NCBI GenBank assembly: GCA_025454815.1
Contig: JALONR010000023.1
Span: 1-43,388 of the forward strand
DNA: 43,388 nt
DNA from: Bacteroidales bacterium
GTDB lineage: Bacteria > Bacteroidota > Bacteroidia > Bacteroidales > VadinHA17
Direction: 5' to 3'
Shown here: one piece after another, positions 23,733-31,513 of the stretch
How positions within the stretch are numbered: the stretch's first letter is position 1
Layout: every line of letters starts with the position of its first letter
The notes under the pieces: generated by a model
What the model was told of the DNA's origin: nothing
Seen by the model: the letters and a program-made list of their open reading frames with translations, nothing else
Databases searched by the model: none
Position numbers and translations under genes: made by a program

Positions 23733-25301
23733 ATGAAAAGAGTTACCGTAATCGCGATCTTACTGACACTAATTATGAATGCAGGATGCAAAAGAGAAGG
23801 CCTCACTGAGGCAAAGGTCAAACTGAAGGACGGAGTGGTGCAGGGCACCGTTGAGGATGGAATAGCGGTCTTCAGGGGCATTCCTTTTGCAGCGCCGCCG
23901 GTGGGTGATCTTCGCTGGAAGGCGCCTCAGCCGGCTGTACCCTGGAAAGGGGTCCTTGAAGCAACCCGGTTTGCTCCTTCTCCGGTGCAGGCAAGAGTAG
24001 AGTGGATGGGTGACATCGAAATGTCAGAAGACTGCCTGTATCTCAATGTATGGACCCCCGCAAGGTCAGATAAGGAAAAGCTCCCGGTCATGGTCTGGAT
24101 CTACGGTGGTGGATTCTCCAACGGCACCACCAGCGGTACCATCGGGAAAAATATAGCCTCAAAGGGAGTAATCCTGGTCAGTGCGGCCTACCGGCTTGGC
24201 GCCCTCGGTTTCATGGCACACCCGGAGCTCACTGCGGAATCACCGGACGGGGTGTCCGGCAACTACGGCATCCTTGACCAGATAGCCGGGCTGAAATGGG
24301 TACAGGAAAATATTGAAGCCTTCGGCGCAGATCCGTCGAAGGTGACAATTATCGGAGAATCTGCAGGGGCCATTTCTGTAAGCATATTGTGTGCCTCACC
24401 CCTTGCTGAAGGGCTCTTCTCAGGCGCCATAAGCCAGAGCGGAGGTTCATTCGGCCCCGTCAGTGACAGCCGCGGCATGGGTGAATATATGGCTTCCCTG
24501 AAAGGGGCAGAGCAACAGGGTCTTGAATTTTCCGGACGGATGGGAGCGCAGAGCCTGGAGGAGCTGAGGGCTTTGCCGTATGACAGATGGCTTGACGATC
24601 CCCTGTCACAGATGGGCGGATTCTGGCCCAATGCCGATGGTTATGTTATTGCAGGTGACCCGTACAAACTTTACCGTGATGGCAAATACAACGACGTGAA
24701 TGTAATAATCGGCACCAACTCCGATGAGGGTTCACTGTTTGTCCAGCCGATGGAACCCGCGCAATATGAAGGGATGATCAATGCACGCTTCGGGCCGTTG
24801 GCAGGGAGGGCGCTGGAACTCTACCCCGGCAATGACCAGACTGAAGTATATCATTCGCTGGCTGATATTTTCGAGGCGACAGCCTTCGCTTGGCCTTCAT
24901 GGGCATGGGCCGGGCTGCAGACAGAGACAGGCTCATCAAGGGTTTACATGTACTATTTTGACCAGTACAGGCAGGAACCCCTTTACCCCGGCGGACCGAT
25001 GCCTCGTGGCGCTGCCCATGCCATGGAAATAGCCTATGTGTTTGGTACTGTGGGTCAGAACCCCGGAACAGAAGCAACCGACGAGGAAAAGTCTCTCTCA
25101 GACATAATGATCAGTTACTGGACCAACTTCGCGAAAAACGGTGATCCGAACGGAGAAGGGCTCCCTGTATGGCCCCTGTATACGAACGGGGAGAAAACCG
25201 TAATGCACCTGAAGGGTGTTTCTCCGGCACTGATTGAAATACCTGATTCAGAGCGTCTCCTCTTCATGGATGAATATTTCAGGTGGCTCAGGGAAAAGTA
25301 A
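23733..25301 (+). CDS. type-B carboxylesterase (para-nitrobenzyl-esterase family), probable lipoprotein
   Basis: A 522-residue protein with a lipoprotein-like signal ending MNAGC (Cys19), although the -3 residue is atypical for a lipobox. The type-B carboxylesterase family is clear from FRGIPFAAPPVGDLRWKAPQ, SEDCLYLNVWTP, the oxyanion loop YGGGFSNG, and the nucleophile Ser210 in GESAGA. The acid Glu in GTNSDEGSLF and the His in GAAHAMEIAYVFG complete the triad. Such enzymes hydrolyse carboxylic esters of varied alcohols. It follows the secreted esterase by 62 bases and closes the esterase cluster. Confidence 0.9.
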   Translation: MKRVTVIAILLTLIMNAGCKREGLTEAKVKLKDGVVQGTVEDGIAVFRGIPFAAPPVGDLRWKAPQPAVPWKGVLEATRFAPSPVQARVEWMGDIEMSEDCLYLNVWTPARSDKEKLPVMVWIYGGGFSNGTTSGTIGKNIASKGVILVSAAYRLGALGFMAHPELTAESPDGVSGNYGILDQIAGLKWVQENIEAFGADPSKVTIIGESAGAISVSILCASPLAEGLFSGAISQSGGSFGPVSDSRGMGEYMASLKGAEQQGLEFSGRMGAQSLEELRALPYDRWLDDPLSQMGGFWPNADGYVIAGDPYKLYRDGKYNDVNVIIGTNSDEGSLFVQPMEPAQYEGMINARFGPLAGRALELYPGNDQTEVYHSLADIFEATAFAWPSWAWAGLQTETGSSRVYMYYFDQYRQEPLYPGGPMPRGAAHAMEIAYVFGTVGQNPGTEATDEEKSLSDIMISYWTNFAKNGDPNGEGLPVWPLYTNGEKTVMHLKGVSPALIEIPDSERLLFMDEYFRWLREK

Positions 25302-25375
25302 TCCGCCTGCTTTAAGGTGATCTTCCTGTTGCAATAAGGTCTCATCCAGGGATACTCATTGCAGGGTTCTGCCGG

Positions 25376-25404
25376 CCGGGGGCTTTTATGCTCCCCGGAT
25401 TTTG
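25376..25404 (+). terminator. candidate hairpin terminator after the carboxylesterase
   Basis: CCGGGGG (25376-25382) pairs with TCCCCGG (25392-25398) to form a 7-bp GC stem followed by ATTTTG. The hairpin loop contains the possible -33 box of the next gene, so it could also be an operator rather than a terminator. Confidence 0.4.
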
Positions 25405-25414
25405 ACTAATATTG
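25384..25414 (+). promoter_or_regulatory. candidate promoter of the HAD phosphatase gene
   Basis: TTTT (25384-25387), a 19-base spacer, and TAATATTG (25407-25414) resemble TTTG-N19-TAnnTTTG with one mismatch in each box. The ATG at 25434 is 19 bases downstream. Confidence 0.4.
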
Positions 25415-25433
25415 CGGCGGAACTTAATTCATC

Positions 25434-26045
25434 ATGGCAAAAATTACCAGCGTAGTCTTTGATATCGGGGGAGTCCTCATTGACTGGAACCCCAGGCACC
25501 TTTTCAGGAAAGTGTTTGAAAATGAAGAGGAAATGGAATGGTTCCTTGCAAACATATGCACTTATGAATGGAACCTTCAGCAGGACGGGGGCAAGCTTTT
25601 CAGCATGGCAACCGCGGAGTTGCAGGAAAAGTACCCCGAATACGGTGACAAAATTGCCCTTTATTACGGCCGCTGGGACGAGATGCTCAATGGTGAGATA
25701 AAAGGGACAGTTGAGATATTCCAAAGGCTTAAATCGGCCGGAATGCCCCTCTACGCCCTTTCAAACTGGTCACATGAAGCTTTTCCTGTAGCATATAACC
25801 GGTATGACTTCATGAAGGATTTTGACGGCCTGGTGGTCTCCGGCTACGAGAAGCTGCTCAAGCCTGACCATGCCATCTACCGTGTTCTTATGAACAGGTA
25901 CAAAGTAGTTCCGACGGAATCGGTATACATTGACGATAATAAGCCCAATGCCGATGCTGCAGCAGAGCTGGGATTCCATGCAATACACTTCACATCCCCT
26001 GATCAGCTCAGGACTGAACTGGAAGCGCTGGGACTCAAAGTATAA
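25434..26045 (+). CDS. HAD-superfamily (class IA, YihX-like) phosphatase
   Basis: A 203-residue cytoplasmic hydrolase. HAD motif I is FDIGGVLIDW with nucleophile Asp10; motif II is YALSNWS; motif III Lys is in KLLKPDHAIY; motif IV is VYIDDNKPNADAA. Having Gly at the second position after Asp10 instead of Asp is shared with YihX-type sugar-phosphate phosphatases, so it is a family trait rather than damage. The substrate is unknown, with sugar phosphates the likely class. It stands alone between the esterase cluster and the DUF3788 gene. Confidence 0.88.
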   Translation: MAKITSVVFDIGGVLIDWNPRHLFRKVFENEEEMEWFLANICTYEWNLQQDGGKLFSMATAELQEKYPEYGDKIALYYGRWDEMLNGEIKGTVEIFQRLKSAGMPLYALSNWSHEAFPVAYNRYDFMKDFDGLVVSGYEKLLKPDHAIYRVLMNRYKVVPTESVYIDDNKPNADAAAELGFHAIHFTSPDQLRTELEALGLKV

Positions 26046-26211
26046 ATCATGAACCCGGCGCAGGCTGCCGCAGCATGGCCGGTCCGGTCCATAAGCCATC
26101 CGGCCTCATCGGCCATCATTAACGGAAGCCTGACAACGCGATGGGAATCGGCACATACTGATGTTGAGTGTATCCGGATCAGTAATGCTGGCGACAGGAT
26201 TATGGAAAACC

Positions 26212-26239
26212 ATTGATAGTTATTAATTCAATCAATAAC
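26212..26239. promoter_or_regulatory. overlapping inverted repeats upstream of the DUF3788 gene
   Basis: ATTGAT (26212-26217) is mirrored by ATCAAT (26231-26236), and GTTATT (26219-26224) by AATAAC (26234-26239). They lie within 40 bases of the start codon at 26251 and could be an operator. The 205 bases between the HAD gene and this gene hold nothing else I can support. Confidence 0.3.
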
Positions 26240-26250
26240 AGTATTGACCT

Positions 26251-26673
26251 ATGGACAAGATAATGCTTACTGATCCGGGTATTAGGCCTGACCGTGAAAT
26301 TCTTTCCGGAATCCTGGGAGAAAACTTTCCTGTATATGAAGCAATGATTGCTTCAGTCACCGGGCCGGAATGTGGTCTTGAACCTCAGTGGCGCTGGTAC
26401 AATGACGGCAAGGCATGGCTGTGCAAGATGGTCTTCAAAAAGAAGACAATATTATGGCTGTCAGTATGGGATGGCTTTTTCAAAGCCGGGTTTTACTTCG
26501 TTGAAAGGCATTTGCAAGGTATTTATGAGCTCGATATTGATCCGGAAATAAAAGAGATCCTTGTGAACTCCAGGCCGTCGGGTACCCTTTTTCCCGTCAC
26601 TCTGGAGATGAGAAGGAAAGAACAGATTGCTGATATGCTGCAGCTCATAGACTACAAAAAGAGGTTAAAATAA
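26251..26673 (+). CDS. DUF3788 family protein
   Basis: A 140-residue soluble protein with the features of the DUF3788 family, namely EPQWRWYNDGKAWLCKMVFKKKTILWLSVWDGFFKAGFYF in the centre (residues about 46-86) and an acidic-basic C-terminal helix ending in Lys/Arg. No signal peptide or membrane segment is present. The family has no established biochemical role. Its start is supported by the ATG at 26251 directly following an inverted-repeat region. A strong hairpin starts at its stop codon. Confidence 0.8.
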   Translation: MDKIMLTDPGIRPDREILSGILGENFPVYEAMIASVTGPECGLEPQWRWYNDGKAWLCKMVFKKKTILWLSVWDGFFKAGFYFVERHLQGIYELDIDPEIKEILVNSRPSGTLFPVTLEMRRKEQIADMLQLIDYKKRLK

Positions 26674-26712
26674 ACCGGGAGTAACGGTATCTTCATTCCG
26701 TATCTCCCGGTT
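26673..26712. terminator. stem-loop after the DUF3788 gene
   Basis: AACCGGGAG (26673-26681) pairs perfectly with CTCCCGGTT (26704-26712), with an inner ACGG/CCGT pairing. There is no T-tract, so it may be a transcript-stabilising hairpin rather than a rho-independent terminator. Confidence 0.45.
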
Positions 26713-26728
26713 ATGCTTCCAGTTATCT

Positions 26729-26832
26729 CCCGGCGGTATCATCCTGTGAATGACCTGTTAACCCCCGGCGGCATCATCCTGTGGATGATCAGTTAACCCC
26801 AGGCGGTATCATCCCATGGGTGACCTGTTACC
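26729..26832. repeat. tandem repeat, three 35-bp units
   Basis: The core GGCGG(T/C)ATCATCC begins at 26732, 26767 and 26802, exactly 35 bases apart, and each unit ends near TGA(C/T)C(T/A)GTTA. The three copies differ at several positions. The array lies between the convergent DUF3788 and M16 peptidase genes and is non-coding. It is contiguous, without spacers. Confidence 0.9.
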
Positions 26833-26867
26833 ATCCGATGAATTCATCTTCCGGGTAGTGGTTCCCT

Positions 26868-29687
26868 TTATCTTGCAACCGGCACCGGCTTTCCGAAACC
26901 GGACTTTTCAAGCTGCTTCATCTGCGTCGCGGCATCACCCACAACAACATAGTACATCCTGTCAGGATCAAAGTACTTTTGCGTGACCGCCTTATGGTCC
27001 TCAACGGTCATGTTCCTGATGACATCCTCCTCCTTCCTGACCCAGTCGTCGCTGAACCCGTACTTACCGATATAGGAGAGCATACTTGTCAGGGCCTCGT
27101 TCGTCTCAAACCGGAGGGCATTTGACCTTATCATGCAGTTCTTGATGAACTGCAGCTCATCCTCGCTTATCCCCTCACGGTATTTCCGGAGTTCACCTGT
27201 GATGATCTCCATCGTTTCCCGGGTGGCATCAGACCTGACCATTGTTGAGATCACGAAGGGGGCTGTGTTCTTCATCTCCCTGAAGGAGCTTGATGCCCCG
27301 TATGTGAATCCCTTCTCCTCGCGGAGGATCTGGTTCAGGATGCTTGTAAAGGCGCCCCCCATTCTGTAATTGGCGAAATCAGCCTTAACGTAATCAGGGT
27401 TATCCCTTGTCAGCGCCGGGTATCCGCAATAGAAGACCGACTGCCGCGAGCCGGGGATATCCACAAAAAAGACCTGTGACTTATCAGGAATGGCAGGAGC
27501 CTGGAATCCTTTTATCTCCACCTCTTTTGCCATCCATTCTGCCTCAAGGGGCTTCAAGGCTTCAAGAACCTCCTCCTTTGTAACATTGCCGGCAACAAGT
27601 ATTTTGGAGACGGAGGGGGAGAAGTTCTTTTCATAGAATGCCATCAGGTCTTCTGGTGTTATCCTGTCAACTGACTCCTTCGTGCCTGCAAGGTCATATC
27701 CCAGGATGTTGTCGGGGCCGTATACCAGCCTGTAAAACTTTCCCGAGGCCACACTTGCCGGCCTGGCTTCCGCCTGCAGGAGGCGGTTTCTTGTCCTCGT
27801 CTGAGCCATTGCAAACTCCGTTGAATCCCAGCGCGGTTCGAGCAGTATCTCTTTCAAAAGGGCCACAGTTTTGTCAAAATTCCTCGAGAGTGAGCTGGCG
27901 TTGATGGTTATCTCCTCAAAACCGGCACGCATTGAGATGACCGAGCCCAGCAGCTTTATTTCCTCCTCCAGTTCCTCCGGGGTCTTGTTTCTGGTCCCCT
28001 GCGGCAACACTGCAGCCACCATTGAGGCAACACCGGGGAGACCGACCCTGTCAAGCAGGGCGCCTCCTGAAATGACCAGGTTCATGCTTACAAGCGGCAG
28101 CTCGCTGTTGCGGATGCCCATGACCTCCATTCCGTTTGCAAGTGTTGCCCTCCACACTTCGGGCACCTTTACCCCGGGTTCAGGTCCGGACGGGGGTTCG
28201 ACAGACCGGTCTATCGCCGACGGCGTCTTTTCCACCGTCCCGGCAGGTATGTCATCAATGGCCACCTGGCTGGCTTTGGTTATATCCTCTTCGCTTACCG
28301 CAGCCTTCACCGAGTTTTCGGCCATCATACCGGTCATTCCCTTTGGAACAAAGCTGGTCACCACACCCGGCCGGCCCTTGATGTATTTTTCATAAACCCT
28401 CATTATATCAGCCGGGGTGACAGCCTTTATCTTCTCAATGTCCTTAACTATGTATCCCGGGTCATTGAGGTAGGTGTTATAGTATGCAAGCTGTATCGAC
28501 TTGTTCAGCACGCTGTTCAGCTCCTGGTAGAAACTCCTCTCCATCATTGCCTTGATGCGCTCCACGTCCCTTTCTGTGAATCCCTCGGTTTCGAATCGCT
28601 CAAACCCTTCCCGGACGGCTTCCTCGATCTCCCTGAGTGATTTTCCGGCGTTGGCAGTTACCGAAAGGGTGAATTCACCGGCAAGTTCCTGGAGATTCCC
28701 ATAGACCGAGACATTCGGTGTGAGCTGTTTTTCCTTGACCAGCACCTTGTACATCGGAGCTTTCTTACCCTCTGAAAGCAGGCTTGCCAGGAACATCAGC
28801 GGATAAGAGTCCACGCTGTAGTTTTCTGCCACCGGCCATACCATTGTAAGCTCGGGGACATTGGCAAAGTTGTCTTCGTGGAACAGCCTTTTTTCAGTAT
28901 CAAGAGTCACGTTCATCGCGGCGCGGGCAGCAACTTCGCCATGAGCCTTAATCTCGCCGAAGTACTTGTCAAGCAATGCCTTTACCGTGTCTGCGTCAAA
29001 GTCGCCTCCGATTACAAGTGTGGCGTTGTTGGGGCCGTAGAATGTATCATAATACTTCCTGACATCATCAAGCGAGGCATTCCTCAGGTCCTCCATCTCG
29101 CCTATCACCTCCCAGTTGTAGGGATGGTCTTCAGGATAGAGGTTCTTGCTTATCACATAATCGGTAAATCCGTAAGGCGAGTTGTCCTGGTACTGCCGTT
29201 TCTCGTTCTGAACCACGTTCTGCTGAATAGCAAGTGAGCGCTGGGTGACTGAGTTTATGAAGAATCCCATCCTGTCAGATTCCAGCCACAGCACCTTCTC
29301 AAGTGCATTTTTCGGGAATACATCGAAGTAGGTTGTCACATCCCGGCTTGTAAAACCGTTGTTTGATCCGCCGGCCGCTTCAAGTATCCTGTCGAATGCC
29401 CCTGTAGGCACGTTTTCCGAGCCGGTGAACAGCAGGTGTTCAAAGAGGTGGGCGAAGCCGGTTCTGCCGGGTACCTCCCTTGATGATCCCACATGGTACA
29501 TAATTGCATATGAGATCACCGGGTCAGAGTGATCCTGGTGCAGGATAACCTGCAGGCCGTTGGGCATCACATACTTTTCATAGCTGATGCTGAGGCTGTC
29601 TTTCTGCGTTGACCTGCTGCATGCGGCTGCTGTCAGGGCAATTGCTGCCAGCAGCAAGAGCCTGATTAATGATCCTGGTACTTTCAT
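26868..29687 (-). CDS. M16 (insulinase/pitrilysin-like) zinc peptidase, two-domain lipoprotein
   Basis: The ATG at 29687 gives a lipoprotein signal with lipobox LTAAAC (Cys23); the upstream ATG at 29714 adds residues before it. The protein has 939 residues. The first M16 half carries the inverted zinc motif His80-Leu-Phe-Glu83-His84 (AHLFEHLLF) with Glu162 in NEKRQY as third ligand. The second half, from about 510, has the same fold but no HxxEH (LPGVASMVAAVLPQ instead) and retains the ILREEKGFTYGASSSF region with the substrate-binding Arg/Tyr type motif. This active-plus-inactive pairing is normal for fused M16 enzymes. It should degrade peptides in the periplasm. Confidence 0.92.
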   Translation of the reverse strand: MKVPGSLIRLLLLAAIALTAAACSRSTQKDSLSISYEKYVMPNGLQVILHQDHSDPVISYAIMYHVGSSREVPGRTGFAHLFEHLLFTGSENVPTGAFDRILEAAGGSNNGFTSRDVTTYFDVFPKNALEKVLWLESDRMGFFINSVTQRSLAIQQNVVQNEKRQYQDNSPYGFTDYVISKNLYPEDHPYNWEVIGEMEDLRNASLDDVRKYYDTFYGPNNATLVIGGDFDADTVKALLDKYFGEIKAHGEVAARAAMNVTLDTEKRLFHEDNFANVPELTMVWPVAENYSVDSYPLMFLASLLSEGKKAPMYKVLVKEKQLTPNVSVYGNLQELAGEFTLSVTANAGKSLREIEEAVREGFERFETEGFTERDVERIKAMMERSFYQELNSVLNKSIQLAYYNTYLNDPGYIVKDIEKIKAVTPADIMRVYEKYIKGRPGVVTSFVPKGMTGMMAENSVKAAVSEEDITKASQVAIDDIPAGTVEKTPSAIDRSVEPPSGPEPGVKVPEVWRATLANGMEVMGIRNSELPLVSMNLVISGGALLDRVGLPGVASMVAAVLPQGTRNKTPEELEEEIKLLGSVISMRAGFEEITINASSLSRNFDKTVALLKEILLEPRWDSTEFAMAQTRTRNRLLQAEARPASVASGKFYRLVYGPDNILGYDLAGTKESVDRITPEDLMAFYEKNFSPSVSKILVAGNVTKEEVLEALKPLEAEWMAKEVEIKGFQAPAIPDKSQVFFVDIPGSRQSVFYCGYPALTRDNPDYVKADFANYRMGGAFTSILNQILREEKGFTYGASSSFREMKNTAPFVISTMVRSDATRETMEIITGELRKYREGISEDELQFIKNCMIRSNALRFETNEALTSMLSYIGKYGFSDDWVRKEEDVIRNMTVEDHKAVTQKYFDPDRMYYVVVGDAATQMKQLEKSGFGKPVPVAR

Positions 29688-29807
29688 AATGGATAGGTTA
29701 AATGGATCTGACATATTTCAAACTTTAAAAATAAGCACAATTGCCTGACAATAAATTGTGGAGTGTTCTGAAAAATTTTCGGTTCGCATCACAGATGTCT
29801 CCCCGGG

Positions 29808-30806
29808 TTATTCATCCCTGAGCATAATGGCCTTCAGCCCGAGCCAGAGGGGTGGCAGTTCAGCGCCGAAAGCCTCTTTGTAAACTTCAATGGCAGCACC
29901 AAGGGCAGTTGCATGTTCAATTGTACTGGCGTAAACCCTTTTTTCCGGGATCCGTCCGGCCAGGATTCTGACGAATGTGTCATTGCGGGCGAATCCGCCT
30001 GTGACATAGACAATTTCTGTGTCCGCATCCTCCGGAACTGTCTGCCTGTATGCTTCAAGGCATTCATCAACAAGGTCATACATCATCTGGTGATAGGCAT
30101 CAGCATATGTCAGGAAGTGAGACAGGTCTGCAGTGGTGTCAGCCATATCCTCCGGTACTCCGTGGCGGAAGAAGACCCTTCCCCGCCTGTTCGCCTCCAT
30201 CTTCGCCACCTTCTTATGTTTGATCTTGATGGTTTTGTACAGTTCTCCGGTCACCCCGAAATGGTCATCGAGCAGGATTACGTTCCTGTCATGAATCTTC
30301 CCGAGAGGGAACCGGGAGCTGCTGATTTTCCTTCCTCGTGTTTTCTGCTCACCTGCAGCGGGATTTGTTTCATAAGGATTCATGAAGGTGCAGAACGTGC
30401 CGGTGGAAACCAGTATGAATGGTTTCTCTGAGCCTTTCAGGTAAGGGACCAGTGAAGCCGCAGTGCTGCTAATCCCTCTTCCCTTGAATACGGATTTGCC
30501 GGATGTGACGGACTCAGTGATTTTTGTCAGTGTCTTTTCAAGTTCCGCAAGGCAATCGTCGCCGGCGGCGATATTCATTGCCCTTATATTGTAAATATCC
30601 CCGCTGATCACACGGCTGATACATGTCATCATCCATTGCTCAATTGCCGGGAAATCATATGCCGGAAGACCTTCGCTTCCGGCAGTTTCCACTATTATCT
30701 TTTCCTCCGTATGAACGGTTTGAAGGTTCCTGTCAAAGAGCAGGAACCTCTTCCAGCTTCTGCCGGCATCAAAAACGGCAATCACATCGGTATACTGCGG
30801 TTCCAT
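29808..30806 (-). CDS. FGGY carbohydrate-kinase-like protein, shortened and lacking the catalytic Asp
   Basis: A 332-residue protein related to FGGY sugar kinases, which are normally 450-500 residues. The N-terminal phosphate loop is VFDAGRSWKRFLLFD (Asp13). The ILVSTGTF motif at 131-138 and the C-terminal VYVTGGFARNDTF plus ATALGAAIEVYKE are intact. About 100 residues between residue ~80 and ~105 seem to be missing compared with family members as I know them. The catalytic loop, usually ending GLHDSSAAL, reads GISSTAASL, so Ser114 replaces the catalytic Asp. The frame is open, which favours a diverged, perhaps regulatory or inactive, protein over a fresh pseudogene. It lies upstream of the M16 gene on the same strand. 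Confidence 0.72.
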   Translation of the reverse strand: MEPQYTDVIAVFDAGRSWKRFLLFDRNLQTVHTEEKIIVETAGSEGLPAYDFPAIEQWMMTCISRVISGDIYNIRAMNIAAGDDCLAELEKTLTKITESVTSGKSVFKGRGISSTAASLVPYLKGSEKPFILVSTGTFCTFMNPYETNPAAGEQKTRGRKISSSRFPLGKIHDRNVILLDDHFGVTGELYKTIKIKHKKVAKMEANRRGRVFFRHGVPEDMADTTADLSHFLTYADAYHQMMYDLVDECLEAYRQTVPEDADTEIVYVTGGFARNDTFVRILAGRIPEKRVYASTIEHATALGAAIEVYKEAFGAELPPLWLGLKAIMLRDE

Positions 30807-30828
30807 TTGGTTGGTAATGGTTTTACAT

Positions 30829-30836
30829 CAAAGTTA
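30829..30836 (-). promoter_or_regulatory. candidate -7 box for the FGGY-like gene
   Basis: The minus strand reads TAACTTTG, matching TAnnTTTG fully. A TTTG lies 22 bases further upstream (30859-30862), slightly beyond the usual spacing. Confidence 0.45.
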
Positions 30837-30883
30837 AGCAATGGATAAATCCGCGCCTCAAAGATTTTACGTTCATATGACGG

Positions 30884-30915
30884 TTTGTGCGATTGTTGAA
30901 CATTTCCTACCTTCA
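30884..30915 (+). promoter_or_regulatory. candidate promoter of the CvpA gene
   Basis: TTTG (30884-30887), a 20-base spacer and TACCTTCA (30908-30915) give a full -33 box and a -7 box with two mismatches, 21 bases before the start at 30937. Confidence 0.35.
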
Positions 30916-30936
30916 TCCTTTCAAACATAAGATTCA

Positions 30937-31473
30937 ATGAACTGGATTGACTTTGTTATAGTTGCCCTGCTTTTTTACGGGCTGGTACAGGGATTCATAG
31001 ACGGCCTGATCATTGAGGTGGCAGAGCTGGCAGCCCTGGTGCTTGGCATATGGGGCGCGATACACTTCTCGTGGTGGACAGCGGAGAAGCTGGGAGGATG
31101 GTTTGATATGCACTCGCAATGGACCGGTATAATTTCATTTGCCGTGACGTTTGTGGTGATAATGATTGCCGTATACCTCCTGGGTAAGCTCCTTGACACG
31201 CTGCTGAAGGCCATGGCTCTCGGCTTCGTCATCAAATCGCTCGGGGCAGTATTCGGGATACTGAAGATTGCCCTTGTACTCAGCGTCCTGTTCGTATTCC
31301 TCAATACAATCAACGAAAAGAAGCATTTCCTCCCTTCAGATACAATCAACAATTCAATGTTGTACAACCCTATTGCCGACCTCGTTCCTTCCATTTTCCC
31401 GGTAGTGGAGGGAGGTGATCTTATTGACAGCTTCAACAGGCACAAAAAGAAGGATCCCGGTGTGACCATCTGA
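30937..31473 (+). CDS. CvpA family membrane protein
   Basis: A 178-residue protein with four hydrophobic segments (about 3-25, 28-48, 62-86 and 98-120) and the CvpA signature MNWIDFVIVALLFYGLVQGFIDGLI. The C-terminal tail is polar and cytoplasmic by prediction. CvpA proteins are linked in Proteobacteria to colicin V production and envelope homeostasis; the molecular role is unclear. It precedes tyrS by 40 bases, but a separate promoter at its 3' end suggests tyrS is not wholly dependent on it. Confidence 0.87.
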   Translation: MNWIDFVIVALLFYGLVQGFIDGLIIEVAELAALVLGIWGAIHFSWWTAEKLGGWFDMHSQWTGIISFAVTFVVIMIAVYLLGKLLDTLLKAMALGFVIKSLGAVFGILKIALVLSVLFVFLNTINEKKHFLPSDTINNSMLYNPIADLVPSIFPVVEGGDLIDSFNRHKKKDPGVTI

Positions 31474-31491
31474 GCGGTTTTGATATCTTTG
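31461..31491 (+). promoter_or_regulatory. candidate promoter of tyrS
   Basis: TGTG (31461-31464), 19 bases, then TATCTTTG (31484-31491) match TTTG-N19-TAnnTTTG with one mismatch. It spans the end of the CvpA gene and lies 22 bases before the start of tyrS. Confidence 0.55.
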
Positions 31492-31513
31492 CCACACAAA
31501 ATTCAAGACGCTG

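Noticed and set aside
25434-26045. Loss of the second Asp in HAD motif I as a sign of an inactive enzyme
   Set aside because: YihX-type HAD phosphatases naturally carry Gly at this position, so it is a family trait.
26729-26832. Possible second CRISPR array
   Set aside because: The period is constant at 35 bases with no spacers; the units differ by scattered substitutions.
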